A DNA stretch of 52,532 nt from an uncultured Acidobacteriia bacterium (lineage in GTDB: Bacteria; Acidobacteriota; Terriglobia; Bryobacterales; Bryobacteraceae), in NCBI GenBank assembly GCA_903881085.1, contig CAIRSA010000253.1, forward strand, positions 1 through 52,532, given 5' to 3'. The notes below the pieces were generated by a model. The model saw nothing but the letters and a program-made list of their open reading frames with translations. It was not told the origin of the DNA and ran no database searches. Below, one piece after another: positions 43,710 to 50,714 of the stretch. Made by a program: the position numbers and the translations under genes. Position 1 is the first letter of the stretch. Every line of letters begins with the position of its first letter.

Positions 43710-44105
43710 ATGTCACTAAACACCAATCTGGAACAGATCGCCAGCTACTGCGAACCACCCGCCAAACAAAACGGCTTCACGCTCCGCAGCCCCTTCACCG
43801 AAAGATTCGGAAGCTGGCAGACGGTCTATGTCCGCACAGATGCTACTGGTCTCGACCGCTATGTCACCATCGACCTGATCGACAAGGACGACGAAACCTG
43901 GGTCATCGAGCTCAACGCCTTCGTTGAAGGAGCCACTCTCCGCGCACGGGGCAAGAGCCTGGTCATCAACACTGAACAATCGGCCGGCGAGCTATCCACC
44001 GGCCTGGCCACCGCCTTCGAACAAGCCGTGTCCCTCGTCCCCAACGAACCACGCCCCAACCTCTTCGATTCACCCATCACAATGAGGGCCGGGCTCGCCC
44101 ACTAA
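43710..44105 (+). CDS. hypothetical small cytoplasmic protein
   Basis: A 131-residue acidic protein without signal or membrane segments. It seems a compact alpha/beta fold: an N-terminal helix (NLEQIASYCE), strands WQTVYVRT, RYVTIDLID and TWVIELNAFV, then a C-terminal helix (LSTGLATAFEQAVSL). No family is recognized. AGGAG lies about 11 bases before the ATG, and the gene follows the preceding small gene by 13 bases, so they form a two-gene unit. Size, acidity and coupling would suit an immunity or antitoxin partner, but this is inference from context only. Confidence 0.65.
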   Translation: MSLNTNLEQIASYCEPPAKQNGFTLRSPFTERFGSWQTVYVRTDATGLDRYVTIDLIDKDDETWVIELNAFVEGATLRARGKSLVINTEQSAGELSTGLATAFEQAVSLVPNEPRPNLFDSPITMRAGLAH

Positions 44106-44139
44106 CCCCGACTCTCAAAAAGCAGTAAACTGATTGGCG

Positions 44140-45363
44140 ATGATTACTCGCCGATCCCTACTCACCCTCCTGCCCACCGCTCCCCTCTTTGCCGATGCCC
44201 TGGGCAAACTGAAAATCACCGGAGTTCGCCTCGTCAACGCACGCCCGCGCCATCCCGCCCCCGCCTACAAACCTGCGCCGGGCTCGTGGTCCACGGGCGG
44301 CGTGGAAGTCGCCAACCCCATGTCGATCTATCCCGAATACAAAGCCACCCGTTCTCTGTTCATGCCCAACGCGGGTGGCCTCGGCGGGTTCACGGTCGAA
44401 ATCTCCACCGACAAAGGCGTCACCGGCATTGGCCAGGGCGGCATTGGCGGCGGGCCTGTTGTTACCGGCCACCTGGTCAAATTATTAATGGGCGAAGACC
44501 CGCTCAACATCGAACGCCTGTGGGACATCATGTGGCGCTCCACCATGTACTACGGCCGCAAAGGCATCGCCATCCACGCCATTAGCGGAGTCGACCTCGC
44601 TCTATGGGACCTTGCCGGCAAAGCCTACGGCCTGCCCGTCTACAAACTCCTGGGCGGAGCGGCCAAGCCACGCGTCCCCGCCTACTGCACCGGCAACGAC
44701 ATTGAACAGCACCTCAAATTCGGCTTCACCCGCCTCAAACTGGCCATGGAATTCGGCCCCGCCGATGGCGAAGAAGGCATGCGCAAAAACGTCGAACTCG
44801 TCAAGCGCACTCGCGAACTGCTTGGCCGAGACGGCGAAATCATGCTCGACTGCTGGATGGCCTGGACCGAGCGCTACACCCTACAAATGGCCGACCTCGT
44901 CGCCCCTTACCGCGTCTATTGGATGGAAGAATGCCTCCCGCCCGACGACTACGAAGGCTTCGGCCGCATCAACGCCGCCATCAAATCCACCCGTATCGTC
45001 ACCGGCGAACACGAATACACCCGCTACGGCTTCCGCCAGCTGCTGGAACACAAAGCCGCCCAGATCTGGCAGCCCGACGTCCACTGGTGTGGCGGCCTCA
45101 CCGAAATGCGCCGCATCGGCGATCTGGCCGCCGCCTACGATATTCCTGTAATTCCCCACGGCGGAGGCGCCCGCGACAGCATCCATTACACTATGGCGGC
45201 ACCGAACAGCCCATGGGCGGAACTGTTCATGCCTGCGCCGGGCGGTCCGAAGGAAGTGTATGAGATGTACGAACAGGAATATCAAATTACACGAGGGCCG
45301 CTCGGCTTATACACGCAGGCTTCCGACAAGCCCGGCTTTGGCTGGGATCTCGTGGTCTCCTAG
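44140..45363 (+). CDS. enolase-superfamily dehydratase, L-rhamnonate dehydratase-like
   Basis: A 407-residue member of the mandelate racemase/muconate lactonizing group. The body resembles L-rhamnonate dehydratase: metal-binding MLDCWMAW (Asp), WMEECLPPDDYEGF (Glu), TGEHEYTRYGF (Glu-His), WQPDVHWCGGLTEM and VIPHGGGA. It would abstract the proton alpha to a sugar acid carboxylate and eliminate water. An exported version is unusual: the N-terminus MITRRSLLTLLPTAPLFADA looks like a Tat-type signal (RR at residues 4-5). The ATG at 44140 is preferred to a TTG two codons upstream. No other rhamnose-pathway gene is adjacent, so the true substrate is open. Confidence 0.85.
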   Translation: MITRRSLLTLLPTAPLFADALGKLKITGVRLVNARPRHPAPAYKPAPGSWSTGGVEVANPMSIYPEYKATRSLFMPNAGGLGGFTVEISTDKGVTGIGQGGIGGGPVVTGHLVKLLMGEDPLNIERLWDIMWRSTMYYGRKGIAIHAISGVDLALWDLAGKAYGLPVYKLLGGAAKPRVPAYCTGNDIEQHLKFGFTRLKLAMEFGPADGEEGMRKNVELVKRTRELLGRDGEIMLDCWMAWTERYTLQMADLVAPYRVYWMEECLPPDDYEGFGRINAAIKSTRIVTGEHEYTRYGFRQLLEHKAAQIWQPDVHWCGGLTEMRRIGDLAAAYDIPVIPHGGGARDSIHYTMAAPNSPWAELFMPAPGGPKEVYEMYEQEYQITRGPLGLYTQASDKPGFGWDLVVS

Positions 45364-45381
45364 CCGCCAACAGGAGCAAAT

Positions 45382-46149
45382 GTGACAATGATCTGGATCG
45401 GCGCTGCTGCCGTTTGCGGCATGATGTTCGTCCTCTGGCTGCTGCATTTCCCGATGCGCAACGCGAGCATTGTTGATCCAGGCTGGGCCGCCGGCATGGC
45501 CATCCTCGGCTTGATCTACGGCGCCCTGGGCGATGGCCTCGCCCCCCGGCGCTACGCGCTCATGGCCATGGCTGCCATCTGGGGCTTCCGCCTTTCGATC
45601 TATCTGTTGCTGCGCGTGCTAGGCCATCCGGAGGAAGGGCGTTACGTCGAAATCCGCCGCCAGTGGGGCGCCAACATTGGCTTCAAGTTTCTGCTCTTCT
45701 TTGAAGGCCAGGCCATGCTCTGCCTGCTGTTGGCAATTCCGTTCTACATCGCAGCGCAAAATCAGGCGCCCAGGCTCATCGCGCTCGAATACTTAGGCCT
45801 TGCAGTGTGGCTTGTGTCCTTCGTCGGAGAATCCATTGCCGACGCTCAACTGGCCGCCTTCAAACGCAACCCGGCGAACAAAGGCAAGACCTGCCGCGCT
45901 GGCCTGTGGAACTACTCCCGCCATCCCAATTACTTTTTTGAGTGGCTTGTTTGGGTGGCGTTCGCCCTCTTCGCCCACCATTGGCTGGCCTTGATTTCGC
46001 CCGCACTCATGCTCTACTTCCTGCTTCGCGTCACAGGAATTCCCGCAACCGAAGAGCAGGCCTTGCGTACCAAAGGAGACGATTACCGCCACTACCAAAG
46101 CACCACCAGCATGTTCGTTCCCTGGTTCCGAAAACCGGCCGCGTTGTAA
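45382..46149 (+). CDS. DUF1295 membrane protein (steroid 5-alpha-reductase/ICMT-like)
   Basis: A 255-residue polytopic membrane protein with about six spans. It has the DUF1295 signatures: NASIVDPGWA near the N-terminus, WGFRLSIYLLLR, the C-terminal CRAGLWNYSRHPNYFFEW block (the NAD(P)H or SAM-binding motif of the steroid reductase/isoprenylcysteine methyltransferase fold) and GDDYRHYQSTTSMFVPW at the end. The exact reaction is unknown. AGGAG is 5 bases before the GTG at 45382 and 11 before an ATG at 45388, so either start is possible. It follows the dehydratase by 18 bases and may be cotranscribed. Confidence 0.85.
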   Translation: MTMIWIGAAAVCGMMFVLWLLHFPMRNASIVDPGWAAGMAILGLIYGALGDGLAPRRYALMAMAAIWGFRLSIYLLLRVLGHPEEGRYVEIRRQWGANIGFKFLLFFEGQAMLCLLLAIPFYIAAQNQAPRLIALEYLGLAVWLVSFVGESIADAQLAAFKRNPANKGKTCRAGLWNYSRHPNYFFEWLVWVAFALFAHHWLALISPALMLYFLLRVTGIPATEEQALRTKGDDYRHYQSTTSMFVPWFRKPAAL

Positions 46150-46185
46150 GCAGCACCTCCGGCACCGTATGATGGAGAATCGCCG

Positions 46186-47181
46186 ATGTCACGAACTTTG
46201 ATTCTTCACCTGCTGGCCGCGGGAGCTCTCCTGGCTGCGGAAGACAGTTGCTCCGTTCTGGCCGATCTGAAGGCAACCACCTACAGCTTCTCGCCGGCTG
46301 CCCTAACACGTCTGGAAAAAAACGCGAAAGTGAAAGGCCTGGACCGGTTCTGGGACCTGGCGAAGCGGGACGCCCGCAGCTCCGCGCCATGCCTGCGAAG
46401 CCTGCTGCAGCGCGACTCGAAAGATTCGTTTTTCCTTTTCGACGCATCTCGCCTCCTATGGACCATCGACAAATCCAAAGCCTCTGCTCCAGTTATTGCG
46501 GAAGCCCTCGCCCATGTCAACCTCGAAGACGTGAAGCCCTATGACTACGTAGCGCTGGCCATTGAAGTTGCCAACCAGGGAGCCGATACCGTGGCAGCCG
46601 CCTTAAACTTCGCCCGCGCCGCCCACGTCTCCGAATACGCCGCAGGAGCAGGTACCATCATGAATCGCGAGGAAGGCATCGTTCTGCTGTTCGGCCTCAT
46701 GCCGGAAGACGTTGCGGTAAAGCAAGCCATTGCCATCCACCAATCAGGCGACGCAGCCAGCCCTTATGCGCTTTTGGCTCTTGCCTTAGCACTGAAACCT
46801 GAAGCTCTGGCGTATCTGAGAAAAGATGGCATTGCGCTGACCGCCCCTGCCATGATTCAGCGCCAGGTGAGCATGCTCGGCAACGGGGTTGTCAAGCGCT
46901 CGAAAGAGGCCGCCCCCATGAGCCGCTCGCAATTGATCCCTCTGTTGAAACGTGCTCCCGATTACCCCGAGGGATCGTCTGGCCCCTACGGAAACGACTC
47001 CTTTCTCGCCAGCGCATTCTCGGAATTGCTACCGGAAGACGAAGCGTTGTTACGCACAGCCCGTCGGCAATCCATTTCCGATGCATCCCCTGCCTCATTG
47101 GCACAGTACTATGCCTACACGCAGATTTTGCAGCTGGTGATGACAAAGGCCGGAATGTTCCGCCCACCCGTCCAGAAATAG
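46186..47181 (+). CDS. secreted alpha-helical protein of unknown function
   Basis: A 331-residue exported protein with signal peptide SRTLILHLLAAGALLAAE (cleavage near residue 18) and two early cysteines (about residues 22 and 68). The remainder is almost all helical with repeating 35-45-residue helix pairs (VIAEALAHVNLEDV, VAAALNFARAA, YALLALALALKPEALAYL), suggesting a HEAT/TPR-like solenoid. The central region is Ala/Leu rich. I do not recognize a family. It lies 36 bases downstream of the DUF1295 gene and 22 bases before a strong hairpin terminator. Confidence 0.65.
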   Translation: MSRTLILHLLAAGALLAAEDSCSVLADLKATTYSFSPAALTRLEKNAKVKGLDRFWDLAKRDARSSAPCLRSLLQRDSKDSFFLFDASRLLWTIDKSKASAPVIAEALAHVNLEDVKPYDYVALAIEVANQGADTVAAALNFARAAHVSEYAAGAGTIMNREEGIVLLFGLMPEDVAVKQAIAIHQSGDAASPYALLALALALKPEALAYLRKDGIALTAPAMIQRQVSMLGNGVVKRSKEAAPMSRSQLIPLLKRAPDYPEGSSGPYGNDSFLASAFSELLPEDEALLRTARRQSISDASPASLAQYYAYTQILQLVMTKAGMFRPPVQK

Positions 47182-47203
47182 ACGATTCACTTCGCCCATA
47201 AAA

Positions 47204-47236
47204 AAACCCTGCCCGGGCTAGCCCAAGGCAGGGTTT
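47204..47236 (-). terminator. intrinsic terminator of nrdJ (bidirectional shape)
   Basis: A 10-bp stem AAACCCTGCC (47204-47213) pairs with GGCAGGGTTT (47227-47236) around GGGCTAGCCC. On the minus strand it is followed at once by a run of T (complement of the A-run 47201-47206), a textbook Rho-independent terminator for nrdJ, whose stop is 35 bases upstream. On the plus strand only TTTG follows, so termination there would be weaker. Confidence 0.9.
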
Positions 47237-47270
47237 GAAGGAAACTCCCACAACAACAATCGAGAAGGAA

Positions 47271-50117
47271 CTAGCTGCAGCCGCTGGTGCCGCCGCAGTT
47301 GCCGCACTTGTAGCAACTGCCATTACGCGTCATCAACCCACCGCATTCCGCGCACACCGGAGCATCCCCAATCGCGTTCCCGTTGTCGAACTTCAAGGTT
47401 TGCTGCGGCTCCTGTTCGGTTGGCCGCAACTCTTTCGTCGGACCAGCCTCAGTCAGCGCATACTCAGGCCCCAGGAACTTCGAACCAAGCCAGCGGAACA
47501 TGTAATCCATGATCGACTTGGCATACGGAATCTGCTGGTTACCCGTCCACCCGCTCGGCTCAAACCGCACGTGGCTGAACTTATCCACCAGGAACTTCAG
47601 CGGCACCCCGTACTGCAGGTTGAAGCTGATCGCCGTGGCAAAACTATCCATCAGACCCGAAATCGTCGAGCCTTCCTTCGACATCATGATGAATACTTCG
47701 CCTGGCGTGCCATCTTCGAACAGGCCCACCGTAATGTAGCCCTCGTGACCCGCAATCGAGAACTTGTGCGTCATCGCCGTCCGTTCGTCCGGCAGTTTGC
47801 GCCGCACTGGCCGGTAGACGATCTTCTCTTCCACCTTCACCGGAGGAGCGGCAGCCGCCGCAGCTGCCGCCGCGGCAATCTTGTTCTCCGTCTTGCTGCC
47901 CGCACCCGAATTCAACGGCTGCGAACGCTTGCAGTTGTCGCGATAAATGGCGACCGCCTTCAATCCCAACCGCCAGCTTTCGATGTACGCTTCCATCACT
48001 TCGTCCACCGTTGCCTCTTCCGGCATGTTGATGGTCTTGGAGATGGCGCCACTGATGAAAGGCTGTACTGCCGCCATCATGCGAACGTGTCCCATGTATT
48101 GAATGAAGCGCACGCCATTGGTTGGGCGGAAGCTGCAATCGAACACTGCAAGATGCTCGTCCTTCATGAAGGGCGCGCCTTCAATCGTGCCGGTGGAATC
48201 GATGTGCGTAACAATCTGCTCCACCTGCTGCGGGTTGTAGCCCAACTTGATCAGCGCCTGCGGCACAGTGTTGTTTACGATCTTCAGCACGCCGCCGCCA
48301 ACCAGCTTCTTGTACTTCACCAGCGCCAGTTCCGGTTCAATGCCCGTCGTGTCGCAATCCATCATGAAGCCGATGGTGCCCGTCGGCGCAATCACCGTCG
48401 TCTGCGCATTGCGGTAGCCGTTCAGTTTGCCCAGTTCGTAGGCTTCGTTCCAGCACGTCCACGATGCGTCATAGAGATCGGCCGGCACTTTCCGCCGGTC
48501 AATGCGGCTCACCGAATCACGATGCATCCTCACCACGTCCAGGAACGATTCTTCGTTCTTTGCGTAGCCAGGGAACGGACCCGTCGCCCCTGCAATGCGC
48601 GCGCTGGTCAGATACGACTGGCCGCACATCACCGCCGTGATGCCTGCTGCGAAATCGCGTCCGTTGTCGCTGTCATAAGGCAGACCCAATGACATCAGCA
48701 GCCCACCCAGATTGGCAAAGCCCAGGCCCAACGGCCTGTAGTCATGCGAATTTTTGGCGATCTTTTCCGTCGGATAGCTGGCGTTGTCCACCAGAATCTC
48801 CTGTGCCACGATCATCGTGTCCACGGCCTGCCGGAACGCTTCCACGTCGAAATTACCGCTCGGCCCTGCGAACTTCATCAGGTTCAACGACGAAAGATTG
48901 CACGCCGAATCATCCAGGAACATGTACTCTGAGCAAGGGTTCGAAGCGTTGATGCGCGCTGTCTCTTTGCAGGTGTGCCACTTGTTGATAGTGGTATCGA
49001 ACTGCATCCCAGGATCGCCGCACTGGTGCGTTGCTTCCGCTATCTGCCGCAGCAGTTCGCGTCCTTTATAACGCTTCACCGGCTGGTCAGTATTGCGCGC
49101 GCGCGTCCACCAGTCAGCGTCGTTCACCGCTGCTTCCATGAACTCATCGGTCACGCGTACTGAGTTGTTGGCGTTCTGGAAGAAGATGGAACCGTAAGCT
49201 TCGCCGTCAATCGACGAATCGTAGCCCGCATCGATCAACGTGTGAGCTTTCTTCTCTTCCTTCGCTTTGCACCAGATAAACTTGCCAATGTCGGGGTGCG
49301 ACGCATCCAGAATCACCATCTTCGCCGCGCGTCGCGTCTTGCCGCCGCTTTTAATCACGCCGGCAAAGGCATCGAAACCTTTCATGAAGCTCAGCGGGCC
49401 GGATGCCCGGCCGCCGCCCGAAAGGATTCCGTCCTCTTCGCGCAACGCCGAAAGGTTCGTGCCTGTGCCCGAGCCCCATTTAAACAGCATGCCTTCGGTT
49501 TTCGCCAAGTCAAGAATCGACTCCAGCGAATCTTGCACTGAAACAATGAAGCAGGCCGAGCACTGCGGGCGCTTCTGGCCTTTGGTCAGCATTTGGATGC
49601 CGTCGGTGGCATCGTCATAGCACCAGCCGTAGCCACGCGTGTCTTTCACGCCGACGTTGAACCACACCGGAGAATTGAAGCATGCCTTCTGAGTTAACAT
49701 CAGGTGCGCCAGCTCGTTACGGAAATTCTCACCGTCTTCAGTGGTCTTAAAGTAGTTGCCGGCTATGCCCCAGTCGGCGATGGTATCGACAACGCGATGC
49801 ACCAGTTGAGCTACGCTCGTTTCACGGTTTGGCGACCCCAGTTTGCCGTGGAAATACTTGCTGGCAACGATGTTAGTGGCTGTTTGCGACCAGTCAGCCG
49901 GCACGTCAATATCTCTTTGCTCGAAGATAACCGCGCCCTTATCGTTCCCGATGGATGCCGTACGGGTCTCCCAGCGGAGTTCATCGTACGGGGTCTTGCC
50001 GGCCTCCAGCCGTTCGGTGAAAAACCGTGGAAAACTCACGCCGATTCTTTGTTCTTTCGGTAAAGACCGCCGTACTTCGCGGACTTTTGTGGAAGTTTCA
50101 ACACTCAACTGTCCCAT
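47271..50117 (-). CDS. nrdJ: adenosylcobalamin-dependent (class II) ribonucleotide reductase
   Basis: This enzyme reduces ribonucleotides to deoxyribonucleotides using vitamin B12 to start the radical, so it works with or without oxygen. The 948-residue protein has the alpha/beta-barrel core with KACFNSPVWFN and CSACFIVSV (redox Cys region), FKWGSGTGTNLS, and the active-site NPCSEYMFLDDSACNLSSLNL blocks. The C-terminal part begins after an alanine run (about residue 770) and carries a domain with HEGYITVGLFEDGTPGEVFI, ending in a zinc-ribbon-like CAECGG and CYKCGNCGG. The ATG at 50117 with AGAGG 6 bases upstream is preferred to a TTG two codons earlier. Three NrdR-like boxes overlap the promoter. 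Confidence 0.97.
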   Translation of the reverse strand: MGQLSVETSTKVREVRRSLPKEQRIGVSFPRFFTERLEAGKTPYDELRWETRTASIGNDKGAVIFEQRDIDVPADWSQTATNIVASKYFHGKLGSPNRETSVAQLVHRVVDTIADWGIAGNYFKTTEDGENFRNELAHLMLTQKACFNSPVWFNVGVKDTRGYGWCYDDATDGIQMLTKGQKRPQCSACFIVSVQDSLESILDLAKTEGMLFKWGSGTGTNLSALREEDGILSGGGRASGPLSFMKGFDAFAGVIKSGGKTRRAAKMVILDASHPDIGKFIWCKAKEEKKAHTLIDAGYDSSIDGEAYGSIFFQNANNSVRVTDEFMEAAVNDADWWTRARNTDQPVKRYKGRELLRQIAEATHQCGDPGMQFDTTINKWHTCKETARINASNPCSEYMFLDDSACNLSSLNLMKFAGPSGNFDVEAFRQAVDTMIVAQEILVDNASYPTEKIAKNSHDYRPLGLGFANLGGLLMSLGLPYDSDNGRDFAAGITAVMCGQSYLTSARIAGATGPFPGYAKNEESFLDVVRMHRDSVSRIDRRKVPADLYDASWTCWNEAYELGKLNGYRNAQTTVIAPTGTIGFMMDCDTTGIEPELALVKYKKLVGGGVLKIVNNTVPQALIKLGYNPQQVEQIVTHIDSTGTIEGAPFMKDEHLAVFDCSFRPTNGVRFIQYMGHVRMMAAVQPFISGAISKTINMPEEATVDEVMEAYIESWRLGLKAVAIYRDNCKRSQPLNSGAGSKTENKIAAAAAAAAAAPPVKVEEKIVYRPVRRKLPDERTAMTHKFSIAGHEGYITVGLFEDGTPGEVFIMMSKEGSTISGLMDSFATAISFNLQYGVPLKFLVDKFSHVRFEPSGWTGNQQIPYAKSIMDYMFRWLGSKFLGPEYALTEAGPTKELRPTEQEPQQTLKFDNGNAIGDAPVCAECGGLMTRNGSCYKCGNCGGTSGCS

Positions 50118-50151
50118 GTGCAACCTCTCTGCCCAACTTTTAGCTGGGTCT

Positions 50152-50227
50152 ACTCATTATATAGGTGACTCGGCAATGATGACCCAATATGTAGTGTTGC
50201 GTCAAGAACTATATCCATATACGGTGC
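50152..50227 (-). promoter_or_regulatory. nrdJ promoter with three phased NrdR-like boxes
   Basis: Three 16-base sites at 50152-50167, 50182-50197 and 50212-50227 match the NrdR box acaCwAtATaTwGtgt at about 11, 14 and 9 of 16 positions. Their centers are exactly 30 bp apart, close to three helical turns. A perfect minus-strand TATAAT (50161 to 50156) lies inside the proximal box and the central box covers the -35 area, so binding should repress. A small leader hairpin, CCCAGCT-AAA-AGTTGGG on the minus strand (about 50131-50147), follows. Confidence 0.65.
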
Positions 50228-50714
50228 ATAGGCTTACGGACCCATAGTTGTAGGGCTTTCTACTTAGTTGCAAAACGATGTCAAGGATATCGTAAAGAAA
50301 ACCTAAGGTTTATGGGCAGGACGAGCGCTTTGGTCCGGTATCGGAGCCCATCAGGCTGCGCGACTTCAGCCCCGCTCAAAATATCGCAGAGAATATTTCT
50401 CCGCCATCCCACTATATATGTGTATGCAACCAACAACCAGCATCCACTTGAACAAAGATAACATTTTGGTGATCGCAGTCTCGGCAATCTGCGCATTCCT
50501 TGAGAAGACAAAAATCCAGAAAGCAACGCAGATGGGGTATCCGGGGAGCAAGAGCCGCTAGCCCTTCAATGGTTGGCATCGGGGACCCCTCGGATAGGTA
50601 TAGCAAATCAAGGCGACGATTCTAGCCGGAACCCACACGCTTACCCATCTCCCCAACTCAACCACAACCCCGCCTCCCCAATCATCCCCAAAACCATGGT
50701 GGTACCATATTCCA
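50228..50714. other. intergenic region between nrdJ control region and caspase-like gene
   Basis: No gene is supported in these 487 bases. Two small minus-strand open frames lack ribosome sites and family features. Notable items are a perfect palindrome AAACCT-A-AGGTTT (50299-50311), which shares its half-sites with the palindrome at 262-276, and an AT-rich CCCACTATATATGTGTA (50408-50424) that partly resembles a NrdR box but matches only about 10 of 16 positions. Confidence 0.5.

Noticed and set aside
47235..48692. A 485-residue plus-strand open frame opposite nrdJ
   Set aside because: It is the antisense of a strongly conserved gene, is His/Arg rich, and has no ribosome site or family resemblance.
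50124..50300. Cobalamin riboswitch upstream of nrdJ
   Set aside because: A B12-dependent enzyme makes it plausible, but I see no B12-box-like GCCACTG on the minus strand and the predicted leader is only about 32 bases.
50408..50424. Additional NrdR box
   Set aside because: It matches only about 10 of 16 positions, lies about 200 bp beyond the phased boxes, and is not in register with them.
50281..50551. Two small minus-strand open frames in the nrdJ-caspase gap
   Set aside because: There is no ribosome site, no family resemblance, and they overlap each other in different frames.
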